NCBI GenBank assembly: GCA_963826035.1
Contig: CAWGVZ010000001.1
Coordinates: forward strand, 558,001-622,000
Direction: 5' to 3'
DNA from: Actinophytocola sp963826035
GTDB lineage: Bacteria > Actinomycetota > Actinomycetes > Mycobacteriales > Pseudonocardiaceae
DNA: 64,000 bases
Below the pieces are notes generated by a model. It saw only the letters and a list, made by a program, of their open reading frames with translations. It did no database searches and had not been told where the DNA came from. The position numbers and the translations under genes were made by a program. Below, one piece after another: positions 25,210 to 33,551 of the stretch (its first letter is position 1; each line of letters begins with the position of its first letter).

Positions 25210-26080
25210 GATCGGCCAGGTGACGCAACGCCGCCCGCACGCCGCCGCCGCGCAGCGCGTCGCGACAGTCGTCCAGTGGGCGTCCGGACAGGAGGTGAAC
25301 CAGGGCAAGAGGTACGTCACCGTCGCTGCGGGCGAGCGCGGCCGCGCTCTCGTCCGGCCCGATCCCGGTGGCCAGCTCGACCACGCGCACCGCGCGGGCG
25401 ACCAGCTTGTCGTTGGTGGCCACCAGGTTCACCATGAGGTTCGAGTACGTACGGCCCGCGCGGACCATCAACGCGGTCGAGAACGCGTTCAGCAACACCT
25501 TGGTCGCCGTACCCGCCTTGAGCCGCGTCGAGCCGGTGATGGCCTCCGGGCCGGTGTCCGCCACGACATCCACGTCCGCCGTCAGCCGTGCGTCCACTGT
25601 GGACGTGATGAGCACGGTGAGCGCACGCGCCTCGCGGGCGCGAGTCAGCGCACCCGCCACGTACCTGGTCGAGCCGGACGCGGTGATGCCGACCACCACA
25701 TCACGCTCGCCGACCTCGGCCGCATCGACGTACCCGGCGTTCTCCGCATCCTCGAAGTCCAGGCCGGAGTCGGTGAAAGCCGCCGCGCCACCGGGGAAGT
25801 GCGGCGTGAACAGACCCGGCGGCGCGTTGAACGTCGGCGTCGCCTCGGTAGCGTCGAGCACGGCCAGCCGACCGGACGCACCCGCACCGAAGTAGTGCAC
25901 CCGCCCGCCGTCGGCGATGCGCGCCAGCGTGAGCTCGACCGCGCTCGCCAGCGCCGGCCCGGCCTTCCTGGCCGCCTCGACCGCCATGGCATCCTCGGCG
26001 AGCAGCGCCTCGACCACGCGGTCGCTCGGCCATTGGTCGATCGCGACCGTGCGCGGGTTTCTGTCCTCAGTGGACGCCAT
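25199..26080 (-). CDS. murQ: N-acetylmuramic acid 6-phosphate etherase
   Basis: A 293-residue SIS-domain enzyme that cleaves the D-lactyl ether of MurNAc-6-phosphate to give GlcNAc-6-phosphate and lactate. Family motifs are clear: NPRTVAIDQWPS near the start, GRVHYFGAGASGRLAVLDATEATPTF, GITASGSTRYVAGAL, and GPEAITGSTRLKAGTATKVLLN. Length is normal. It overlaps the GH89 gene by 14 bp upstream and the kinase gene by 11 bp downstream, so the three form one operon. It acts in the cytoplasm in cell-wall amino sugar recovery. Confidence 0.93.
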   Translation of the reverse strand: MASTEDRNPRTVAIDQWPSDRVVEALLAEDAMAVEAARKAGPALASAVELTLARIADGGRVHYFGAGASGRLAVLDATEATPTFNAPPGLFTPHFPGGAAAFTDSGLDFEDAENAGYVDAAEVGERDVVVGITASGSTRYVAGALTRAREARALTVLITSTVDARLTADVDVVADTGPEAITGSTRLKAGTATKVLLNAFSTALMVRAGRTYSNLMVNLVATNDKLVARAVRVVELATGIGPDESAAALARSDGDVPLALVHLLSGRPLDDCRDALRGGGVRAALRHLADHAH

Positions 26081-28178
26081 GGTGGGCGACTCCTTTCAGT
26101 GCGAGGAACTCGTCGCCGTACCGCGCCAGCACGTCCCGGGTCACCGCGCGTACGTCACCACCCGGTCGGTCGAGGGTGGGGGTGTGGATGAAGGACTCGG
26201 CGAGCGCGCGAAGCTCGCTGTCGAGAATGGATTCCGCTGCGGCACGGTCACCCAGCGCCTGGGGGAGGTGCCGCAGCCACAGCTCCCAGCGGCGCTTGTG
26301 GTAGTCGGCCACCAGCCCACTCCAGATGCGCGCGGAGTAGTTGTCCAGCAACGGGTTCTCAGTGGTGTTCCACACGGTCACCATGCGGCGGGCGTTGTCC
26401 TCGAGCACCCGCCGGCCCGCCTCATCGGCCGCGCAGCTCCGCGCGGCCTCGACCCAGGTCGACAGCCGCATGGCCGGCCTGGTGGCGGCCAGCTGGTCGA
26501 GGTCGTCGAACACGGCCAGGAAACGGGCGGCCAGCGAAGGATCCACCCGCCCGGTGCCGGTCGCGTCGGCGAGCACGGCGCCGTACCGGTGATCGATGAT
26601 CCGCAACAGCATGGCGATGCCCGCCAGCGCGAGGTCGTCGGACGCGGCGCCGGACTCCGGCACCCGCAGCAGTTCCCGCATGGCCGCCACCAGGTCACCG
26701 GGGTCGTAGAACAACGCGCCATCGTGCACGGCCGGGTCGAGCGCGTAGTCCGGTATGGACACGGTGATCGAGATGAACCGCTCCGGGAAGATCGACCGGG
26801 CGGTTCCGTTCAGGACGGACGCGCCGAGCAGGGGCCACGTCTCGGTGTTCACCCCGTAACGCTGCCGGCCGAACTCGCGGAGCCACGCGTCGAGATCGGG
26901 CTCGGCACGCCACACCCGGTCGGCGATCAGCTCGAAGAACGCCGGGTTGTTGTGGACCGCCTCCATGGTCAGCCCGAGGCCGACCGGCGGCCGGCCGGCG
27001 GACAACGCGGCCTCGAGGTTCCGGTCGGTGGCCACCAGATCGGCCACGGGTTCGCTCCGCCCGCCGAAGTTGAGCAGGCCGTTCCACACCCACGGCCGCC
27101 CGCCGTACCCGTCGAGCCGCTCCCACTGCGGATCCGCCTCACTCCACAGGTCCAGCACCAGCACCCCGCCCGCGGGAATGCCGTCGAGGAACCGGTTCAC
27201 CCGCTCGGTGGTCCAGTAGTCGCGCTGGTAGGAGAACGGCCACGACTGGAGCACCCAGGTGGCCTGGTCGTCGGCCGCCCGCAGCCCGTCGACGATGGCT
27301 GCGGCCACCTGGGCGGGATAGTCGGCGGCACCGTCGGTGTCGGCCGGCACCATCTCGATGAACGGGTCGGCCGCGTACAGGTGGTCCGTGCCGAACAGTT
27401 CCTGTTGTGCCGCCACGATCTCCGTGGCCAGTCGCCGGAAGAGGGGATGGTCGGGGTGGACGACCGTGGTCGCCATGCCCTGCCACAGCCGGGTCCGCGC
27501 GTCGGCAGGCGCCAGCTTGAGCGGCACGTGCCCGGTGAACGCGGGCAGCACCGGGGTCATGCCCAGCGCCCGCTGGCGTTCGAGGATCCGGCGACCGAGC
27601 TCGATGCTCCGTGGCACCCAGCCGGTGGGCATCGGCCCGGCGAAGTTGTCGAGGCATCCCATGTACAGCCAGGGCAGGTAGGCGGGTCCGCCGAGGAAGG
27701 ACAGGATGTCCGCACCGGACATACCGAGACGGGAGTACGCCATCGCGAGCACGGCCTCGTGGCCCACGAGGTTCAGCGGCATGGTCACGCCGTGCAGGGC
27801 CATCCAGTCGATCTCGCGCTCCCACTCGTCCCAGCCCCAGTAGGCGGTCGAGTAGCTGAACGTGCAGAAGTTGAGGTAGTAGAACAGGTCCACCCGCGCA
27901 CGGCCACGGACCGGCGCGGCGGGCGTCACCTCGATCTTGAGTGGCAGCGCCGTGTCCCAGGTGACGCGCCTGCCGTGCACGTCCATGAGGTACCGGTGCA
28001 GGCCCGCGCAGGCGGTCGGCGCGTCGGTGGCCGTCACGTGCAGGGCGCCCTTCTCGGCGCGCACCTCGAAGCCTCGCGGACCGGGGCCTTCGTGCAGGTG
28101 AAGTGCGGTGCCGCCGCCGGTGACTCGCGTCCACAGCTGCCGCACGGCGCCGTCCCAGGAAGGTGACATGGCGGTCAT
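26067..28178 (-). CDS. Alpha-N-acetylglucosaminidase (GH89, NAGLU family)
   Basis: A 703-residue GH89 enzyme. The NAGLU N-domain is followed by YYLNFCTFSYSTAYWGWDEWEREIDWMALHGVTMPLNLVGHE and WLYMGCLDNFAGPMP. Catalytic Glu candidates are in ADPFIEMVPADTD and GLTMEAVHNN, matching the two family carboxylates. There is no signal peptide, so it should act inside the cell on imported glycosides. It heads a leftward operon with murQ and a kinase and is divergent from a ROK regulator, with a palindromic operator just before the start. ATG 28178 or 28169 are both possible. Confidence 0.92.
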   Translation of the reverse strand: MTAMSPSWDGAVRQLWTRVTGGGTALHLHEGPGPRGFEVRAEKGALHVTATDAPTACAGLHRYLMDVHGRRVTWDTALPLKIEVTPAAPVRGRARVDLFYYLNFCTFSYSTAYWGWDEWEREIDWMALHGVTMPLNLVGHEAVLAMAYSRLGMSGADILSFLGGPAYLPWLYMGCLDNFAGPMPTGWVPRSIELGRRILERQRALGMTPVLPAFTGHVPLKLAPADARTRLWQGMATTVVHPDHPLFRRLATEIVAAQQELFGTDHLYAADPFIEMVPADTDGAADYPAQVAAAIVDGLRAADDQATWVLQSWPFSYQRDYWTTERVNRFLDGIPAGGVLVLDLWSEADPQWERLDGYGGRPWVWNGLLNFGGRSEPVADLVATDRNLEAALSAGRPPVGLGLTMEAVHNNPAFFELIADRVWRAEPDLDAWLREFGRQRYGVNTETWPLLGASVLNGTARSIFPERFISITVSIPDYALDPAVHDGALFYDPGDLVAAMRELLRVPESGAASDDLALAGIAMLLRIIDHRYGAVLADATGTGRVDPSLAARFLAVFDDLDQLAATRPAMRLSTWVEAARSCAADEAGRRVLEDNARRMVTVWNTTENPLLDNYSARIWSGLVADYHKRRWELWLRHLPQALGDRAAAESILDSELRALAESFIHTPTLDRPGGDVRAVTRDVLARYGDEFLALKGVAHHGVH

Positions 28179-28184
28179 CCTAAT

Positions 28185-28205
28185 ACTTCCGTGCGGTACG
28201 TAACT
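28185..28205. promoter_or_regulatory. 21-bp palindrome between GH89 and ROK genes (shared operator)
   Basis: The site ACTTCCGTGC-G-GTACGTAACT is an imperfect form of the perfect 21-bp palindrome in front of the PhoD operon. It starts 7 bp upstream of the GH89 ATG and is 35 bp from the ROK start, so a bound protein could block both promoters. It is not a DasR-type site. Confidence 0.7.
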
Positions 28206-28239
28206 ATGTTAGGTTCCTCGAAATCCGAAAGGAGGGGCG

Positions 28240-29424
28240 ATGGCACGGACAGTCGCGGTCGGCACGAACTTCATGCTGGAGAACAACGCCACCGCGATCC
28301 TGACACTGCTGCGTGGCGTGGGCCGCGCGCCCGTGTCCGCCCTGGCCAAGGAGACCGGCCTGTCCCGGCAGGCGGTCTCCCGCTCGCTCGCCGTGCTCGA
28401 GTCGATGGGCCTGGTCGAGATCTCCGCACCCGACCGGGCGGCGACCCCCACCGGCCGGCCGCCGCAGATCGTGCGGTTCCGCGCCGAGGCGGGCCACGTG
28501 CTGAGCGTCGACCTGAACCCCGGCACCGTGCGGGTGGTGGTGGCCGATCTCGCCGGTGACTTCGTGACCGACACGACCACCGCACTGGACCGGTCGGGCG
28601 TGTTCGCCGACGCGCTGCGGGCAGCGGTCGAGCGGGCGCTCGGCGATGCGGGTCTCCGCCCGGACGAGATCTGGCACGCGTCCGCGGCCGCGCCCGGCAT
28701 CACCGACCCGGCCACCGGCCACGTCAGCCTGAGCGTGAGCATGCCGGAGATCATCGGCGACGCCATCCCCGCGGGCATCCGCGCCGCCGCCGTCGACGCG
28801 CCGCTCTACGTCGACAACGACGTGAAGCTGGCCACCGAGGGCGAACGCTGGCGCGGGGCGCCACATGTCGAGGACTCGCTGGTGTTCATCGACTGGGGCG
28901 AGCGGATCGGTGCGGGCATCGTGCTGCACGGCGAGCTGTACCGGGGCGCGTCCAATGACGCCGGCGATATCGGCTACCTGGACCTGCTCGCGTCGGGTCC
29001 GTCCGATCTGGACCGCGACCTCGGCCCGTTCGAGCGGTGGGTCGGCACCCGCGAGCTGCTGCGCATCGCCGGCCGGGGCGCCGGTAGGACTCTCACGTTG
29101 CCAGAACTGGCCGAAGCCGCCCGGCACGGCGAGGCCTGGGCGATCACCGCGATCGGCGAGATCGCCACGCGTTTCGCGAAGGGCGTGGCCGCCATCCGCG
29201 CGCTGCTCGACCCCGAGGTGATCGTGCTCGGGGGCGACATCACCGAAGTCGGCCTGGTGCTGCTGGCCGGCATCGTCGACGCGCTCGCCACCGAGGACCT
29301 GGGCCAGCCCCGACTCGAACTCTCCACCCTCGGCCCCGACGCGATCATTCACGGCGCCGTCCGGCACTCGCTGTCCTGGGTGGAACGCGAACGGTTCGAC
29401 GTCACCGCCATTCGCGGTCGCTAG
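28240..29424 (+). CDS. ROK-family transcriptional regulator
   Basis: A 394-residue protein with a winged-helix N-terminus (AILTLLRGVGRAPVSALAKETGLSRQAVSRSLAVLESMGLVE, about 20-65) and a ROK sugar-binding domain (VLSVDLNPGTVRVVVADLAG, YVDNDVKLATEGERW, VIVLGGDITEVG). The ROK zinc motif CxCGxxGCxE is missing and the catalytic GH position reads GYL, so it is a sensor without kinase activity. It probably binds the 21-bp palindrome next to its gene and releases it on binding an amino sugar or its phosphate (inference). The ABC importer genes follow on the same strand. Confidence 0.93.
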   Translation: MARTVAVGTNFMLENNATAILTLLRGVGRAPVSALAKETGLSRQAVSRSLAVLESMGLVEISAPDRAATPTGRPPQIVRFRAEAGHVLSVDLNPGTVRVVVADLAGDFVTDTTTALDRSGVFADALRAAVERALGDAGLRPDEIWHASAAAPGITDPATGHVSLSVSMPEIIGDAIPAGIRAAAVDAPLYVDNDVKLATEGERWRGAPHVEDSLVFIDWGERIGAGIVLHGELYRGASNDAGDIGYLDLLASGPSDLDRDLGPFERWVGTRELLRIAGRGAGRTLTLPELAEAARHGEAWAITAIGEIATRFAKGVAAIRALLDPEVIVLGGDITEVGLVLLAGIVDALATEDLGQPRLELSTLGPDAIIHGAVRHSLSWVERERFDVTAIRGR

Positions 29425-29587
29425 TGCTTCGTCAAGGAAGGTTGGTGCGTTCATCGGTGGATCCAGGCGTTCGCTGGCAAGGCGGCCGGAAGCCGCCCGT
29501 ACCGGGTTGTACTTGGGCTTTCGGCCAACGCCGCCAGCGGGCGGCTGGGCCGCCGAGAAACGTGCCGAACCTTTCTTGACGGAGCAC
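29424..29587. repeat. 164-bp element flanked by 20-nt inverted repeats
   Basis: The arms GTGCTTCGTCAAGGAAGGTT (left) and AACCTTTCTTGACGGAGCAC (right) pair at 18 of 20 positions and enclose about 124 bp. The left arm begins at the last base of the ROK stop codon. The interior is GC-rich with smaller inverted repeats, and on the minus strand it is open to translation (ending GGFRPPCQRTPG then STDERTNLP and a stop in the left arm). The layout is that of a terminator-like stem whose loop has been filled by an insert, as in the elements at 48977 and 63775, but the insert sequence is unrelated to theirs. Confidence 0.65.
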
Positions 29588-29624
29588 TGGCTCACCGCCA
29601 CCACCACATCGAGGAGACAGTGCT

Positions 29625-30938
29625 ATGCGGATCAGGTATTTGGCGGCGGTCGCCGCCGCGGTGTCGCTGGTCGCGGGCTGCGCGGAGACCGGCGGCGGTG
29701 GGCCGGCGGCACCGAAGGACGTGTCGAAGGAGCTCACCACCGAGAACGTCACGCTGACCCTGGCCTACACCGACGACCCGCCGGTGAAGGCGCTCATCGA
29801 CGCGTTCGAGGCCAAGCACCCGAACATCACCATCGAGGGACAGCAGACCCCGTTCTCCGACTACGTGAAGTCGATCAAGCTGAGCATGTCGTCGTCCACG
29901 CCGCCCGACATCGCCGAGTACAACCCCGGCGCCATGCGGTCGCTGGTGCCCGGCGGGCTGATCTACGACCTCGCGCCGTACGAGGAGCTGTACGGCTGGC
30001 AGGACGGGTTCCCGTCGTCGAGCCTCGAGGTGCTGCGGTCGACCGCCGACGCCAAGGAGTACGGCACCGGTGGCCTGTACGCGGTGCCCGGTGCGCTGTC
30101 GGTGCTCGGCGTCTTCTACAACAAGTCGCTCGTCCGGGCGGCGGGCATCACGGAGAAGCCGGCCACGCTCGCGGAGTTCGAGCAGAACCTGGCGGCCGTG
30201 AAGAACGCCGGCACCACCCCGATCAGTCTGGACAACCTGGAGGTCGGCGGCTTCCAGCTGTGGAACTCGCTGACCAACGTGCTCGGGGACCCGCGGGAGT
30301 ACCGCGACTGGGTGTACGGCAAGCCGGGCGCCACGATCGAGACCGACGGCGCCAAGCAGGCGGCGCAGAAGGTCGCCGAGTGGGCGAGTGCCGGGTACGT
30401 GCCGGCGTCGGCGAACGCCACGGGGGTCAACGACGCCAGGGCGAACTTCACGAACGGCAAGAACGCCTACCTGGTCACCGGTAACTGGGCGGCGGCCCCG
30501 ATCGCCGAGGCGATGGGCGACAACGTGGGCTTCTTCCTGTTCCCGGCCGCCGAGGCGGGCGCCCCGGCCGTGGCGTCCGGTGCGAGCGTGGCGTTCTCGA
30601 TCTCGTCGAAGACCAAGCACCCCAACGAAGCGGCCGCCTTCCTCGACTTCATGCGCTCGCCGGAGGCCGCGGCCGTGCAGTTCGAGACGGGCTTCATGCC
30701 GGTGAACAACGACGCGGAGATCCAGGCGACCGGTGTCACGGCCGACATCGCCACCGACTTCAAGAACGTCGTGGCCGGCGAAGCGGACGGTGGCGGCATC
30801 GTCCCGTTCCCGGACTTCGCGTCCCCCAACATGATCGACCGCCTGACCTCGGGCGTGCAGGGCCTGGCCAGCGGGCAGACCACCCCGGACGACTTCCTGG
30901 CATCTCTGCAGGAGTCGTGGACCGAGCACCATGCCTGA
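29625..30938 (+). CDS. Sugar ABC transporter substrate-binding lipoprotein
   Basis: A 437-residue extracellular solute-binding protein of the family-1 sugar type. The lipobox is SLVAGC, giving a lipid anchor at Cys19. Typical features are TLTLAYTDDPPVKALIDAFEAKHPNI, DYVKSIKLSMSSSTPPDIAEY and LYAVPGALSVLGVFYNKSLV. GAGGAG precedes the ATG. It is the first of three importer genes with overlapping starts. Its position next to the ROK regulator and opposite the GH89 operon points to amino-sugar glycosides as ligand (inference). No ATPase gene follows; such systems often use a shared MsiK-type ATPase. Confidence 0.93.
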   Translation: MRIRYLAAVAAAVSLVAGCAETGGGGPAAPKDVSKELTTENVTLTLAYTDDPPVKALIDAFEAKHPNITIEGQQTPFSDYVKSIKLSMSSSTPPDIAEYNPGAMRSLVPGGLIYDLAPYEELYGWQDGFPSSSLEVLRSTADAKEYGTGGLYAVPGALSVLGVFYNKSLVRAAGITEKPATLAEFEQNLAAVKNAGTTPISLDNLEVGGFQLWNSLTNVLGDPREYRDWVYGKPGATIETDGAKQAAQKVAEWASAGYVPASANATGVNDARANFTNGKNAYLVTGNWAAAPIAEAMGDNVGFFLFPAAEAGAPAVASGASVAFSISSKTKHPNEAAAFLDFMRSPEAAAVQFETGFMPVNNDAEIQATGVTADIATDFKNVVAGEADGGGIVPFPDFASPNMIDRLTSGVQGLASGQTTPDDFLASLQESWTEHHA

Positions 30939-31869
30939 CAGTTCCACCGCGGTCCTGCCGGAACGGGCACTCCGTTCCGGCAGGACCGCACCTGTCCGCC
31001 GGCGCCGCCGCCTCTCCGGACGGCTCGCCGCGCTCGCCTACATCGCGCCGGCCGGGATCGTCTACGTGGCGTTCGCCATCTGGCCGGCCATCCACACGGT
31101 GTACCTGTCGTTCCTCGAATGGGACGGGATCCTGCCCGCCACGTGGGCGGGGTTCACCAACTACGTCACCGTGTTCACCGACCCGACGCTCGGGCCCGCG
31201 CTGTGGCACGCGATCGTCCTGATCCTGTTCTTCGCGGTCATCCCGTGCGTCATCGGCCTGCTCATGACCGCGCTCCTGCAGGGCGGCGTGCGCGGCATGA
31301 CGGCGTTCCGGATGGTCTTCTTCCTGCCGCAGGTGCTGCCGCTGGTCGCCGTCGGCATCACCTGGCGGTGGATGTACAGCGACGACGGGCTGGTCAACCA
31401 GTTCCTCCGCCTGATCGGTCTCGGCGGCGTGAGCACGGCCTGGCTCGGCGACTACGACACCGCGCTGATCGCGCTGGGCCTCATCGGCACGTGGGCGATG
31501 AGCGGGCTCTGCATGGTGCTCTTCCTGTCCGGGGTGCAGAAGATCGACGTCGCGCTGTACGAGTCGGTGGCGCTCGACGGTGGCGGGCCGATCCGCAAGT
31601 TCTTCACCGTGACCCTGCCCGCCCTGCGCGGCGAGATCACCATCGCGAGCGTCATCACCACGATCGCCGCGCTCGCCAGCTTCGACCTGGTCTTCGTGAC
31701 GACCAACGGCGGCCCGGTCAACCAGACCACCGTGCCGGGCCTGCTCGTCTACCGGCTCGCGTTCAACGAGAGCGACATCGGTGGCGCCGCCGCACTGGCC
31801 GTCGTGCTGACGCTGATCGTCATCGTCTTCGTGACCGCGATCCGCATGATCACCCGGGAGCGCAAGTGA
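30931..31869 (+). CDS. Sugar ABC transporter permease (MalF-type)
   Basis: A 312-residue inner-membrane permease. Six membrane segments and the ABC-interaction loop are seen: LAALAYIAPAGIVYVAFAIWP at the start, and YESVALDGGGPIRKFFTVTLPALRGEI, the EAA motif. It overlaps the binding-protein gene by 8 bp and the next permease by 4 bp, so the three products are made together. Confidence 0.94.
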   Translation: MPDSSTAVLPERALRSGRTAPVRRRRRLSGRLAALAYIAPAGIVYVAFAIWPAIHTVYLSFLEWDGILPATWAGFTNYVTVFTDPTLGPALWHAIVLILFFAVIPCVIGLLMTALLQGGVRGMTAFRMVFFLPQVLPLVAVGITWRWMYSDDGLVNQFLRLIGLGGVSTAWLGDYDTALIALGLIGTWAMSGLCMVLFLSGVQKIDVALYESVALDGGGPIRKFFTVTLPALRGEITIASVITTIAALASFDLVFVTTNGGPVNQTTVPGLLVYRLAFNESDIGGAAALAVVLTLIVIVFVTAIRMITRERK

Positions 31870-32690
31870 ACCCCGCCCGTTCGATGGTGCTCGCGCGCTA
31901 CCTCGTGCTCACGCTGACGGCCGTCGCCGTGCTGCTGCCGTTCGTGAGCGTCGCTCTCGCCTCGGTTCACCCGTCGGGTGCGCAGATCGGCGGGCTGAGC
32001 CTGCCCTCGACGTGGTCGTGGTCGAACTTCGTGACCGCCTGGCAGGACGCCGGCTTCGACCAGCTCGTGGGCAACAGCTTCATCGTGGCGGCGGGCGTGG
32101 TGCCGCTCGCGCTCGTGCTGGCCACTCTCGCCGCGTTCTCGCTCGCGACGCTCAACCCGTTCGGCGGCCGGGTCCTGTCCGTGGCGTTCGTGCTGGGGTT
32201 GACGCTGCCGATCGAGCTGGTGGTGGTCGCCCTGTACTTCGACCTGAACCAGGTCGGGCTGACCAACTCCTACCTCGGCGTCATCCTCGCGGAGACCGCG
32301 CTGTTCATGCCGTTCGGCGTCTACTGGATGCAGACCCACTTCGCCGCACTGCCGACCGAGCTGCTCGACGCGGCGCGCGTGGACGGCGCCCGGAGCTTCA
32401 CGATCCTCACCCGGGTGCTGCTGCCGATCTCGTGGCCGGCGCTGACGACGCTCGGGGTGCTGTACTTCATGTGGTCGTGGAACCAGTTCCTGCTGGTGAT
32501 CGTGCTGATGCAGGACCCGGGCCTGCGTACCGCACCCACCGGGCTCGGCTTCTTCGTCGGCCAGTACTCGACGAACATCCCCCTGCTGTCGGCGGCCAGC
32601 ATCATCGTGATCGGCCCGATCGTGGTGCTGTACCTGATCTTCCAGCGCAACTTCGTCAGCGGCCTCACCCAGGGCGCGGTCAAAGGCTAG
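31866..32690 (+). CDS. Sugar ABC transporter permease (MalG-type)
   Basis: A 274-residue permease partner. The start is the GTG overlapping the previous stop (GTGA); the longer frame upstream is shadow of the MalF-type gene. Membrane segments include YLVLTLTAVAVLLPFVSVALASV, and the EAA loop is LLDAARVDGARSFTILTRVLLPISWPAL. It pairs with the preceding permease to form the channel. The 145 bp downstream contain no gene and no clear hairpin. Confidence 0.94.
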   Translation: MNPARSMVLARYLVLTLTAVAVLLPFVSVALASVHPSGAQIGGLSLPSTWSWSNFVTAWQDAGFDQLVGNSFIVAAGVVPLALVLATLAAFSLATLNPFGGRVLSVAFVLGLTLPIELVVVALYFDLNQVGLTNSYLGVILAETALFMPFGVYWMQTHFAALPTELLDAARVDGARSFTILTRVLLPISWPALTTLGVLYFMWSWNQFLLVIVLMQDPGLRTAPTGLGFFVGQYSTNIPLLSAASIIVIGPIVVLYLIFQRNFVSGLTQGAVKG

Positions 32691-32835
32691 TCCGCCTCCC
32701 CGGGATTTTAAGTGTTGGTTGCGTCCCGGCGCAGGCGCGGGTACCGAGGTGGTTGGTGGCTGAGTGCGGTCACGTTCCCCTGAGGTAACTGTTGACTAGG
32801 CGCAGACCTTCGCACAAAGATCCAAGAGACAGGCC

Positions 32836-33516
32836 TTACTTGTCGTGCTGTCGGCGCACCATCTCGGTGATCCAGATGGGCGCGTACGGAGACGTGCAGT
32901 CCGGGGGAGTGGGGTAGTCCTTGAGCACCTCCAGGCGTTCGCCGATGTCGAGTGCCCGGGCGCGGTACTCGGCGTGCTCGATCCCGATCTGCGCCAGGCA
33001 GTGGTTCATGGCCCACTGCAGGCGATCCGGGGCGTCGGCCATCTCCACCTCGATGACGTCGAGCAGTCCCGCGAGGTCGAGACCCGCGGGGTCCTTCGCC
33101 ACGCGTTCGGTGGTCAGCGCCCAGCCGGCACTCGCGACCACGGGATCCGGATCGGCCGACCAAGCCAGGCGCAGCTCTTCGGCGTTCGGGTTCTTCTTGA
33201 CCACATAGTTCACGAGCCAGTCGTGCACCTTGGGGGCGCGCGCCTCGCGCACCATGACGTCCAACTCGTCCCACTCGAACGCCTTCGGGCGGCAGATGAG
33301 CATCGCCAGCAGCCTCGCCACCGTGTCATCGGTCGCCCAGAGCTGGCGCGCGAGATCGTGCTGGGTCTTCAGCCGCTTGGCGATCGCGCGTAGCTTGCCG
33401 AGATTCACGCCATGGTCGTCACCGCGTTTCTCGTTCACCTCGCGTGCCTTCGGGTCCTCGAGCTCGGCCAACTCGGCCAGCACCTCGGCCACCGTCGTCA
33501 CCTTCGTCTCGGTCAC
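32836..33516 (-). CDS. DNA alkylation repair (AlkD-like HEAT repeat) protein
   Basis: A 226-residue all-helical protein of the DNA alkylation repair family. Characteristic stretches are GDDHGVNLGKLRAIAKRLKTQHDLARQLWATDDTVARLLAMLI and WDELDVMVREARAPKVHDWLVNYVVKKNPNAEELRLAWSADPDPVVASAGWALTTERV. Family members flip or bind alkylated bases and some remove 3- or 7-alkylpurines; activity here is unproved. GTG start at 33516. It stands alone between the importer operon and a secreted-protein gene. Confidence 0.88.
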   Translation of the reverse strand: MTETKVTTVAEVLAELAELEDPKAREVNEKRGDDHGVNLGKLRAIAKRLKTQHDLARQLWATDDTVARLLAMLICRPKAFEWDELDVMVREARAPKVHDWLVNYVVKKNPNAEELRLAWSADPDPVVASAGWALTTERVAKDPAGLDLAGLLDVIEVEMADAPDRLQWAMNHCLAQIGIEHAEYRARALDIGERLEVLKDYPTPPDCTSPYAPIWITEMVRRQHDK

Positions 33517-33551
33517 CTCAGACTCCTGTCCATCAGGTGCGAGGTTTCAGC

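Noticed and set aside
25917..28166. 749-codon plus-strand frame opposite GH89
   Set aside because: Opposite strand has complete GH89 catalytic motifs; the plus frame shows only biased composition.
28179..28239. DasR-type site controlling the amino-sugar genes
   Set aside because: No sequence like ACTGGTCTAGACCAGT was found in the GH89-ROK region; the palindrome present is different.
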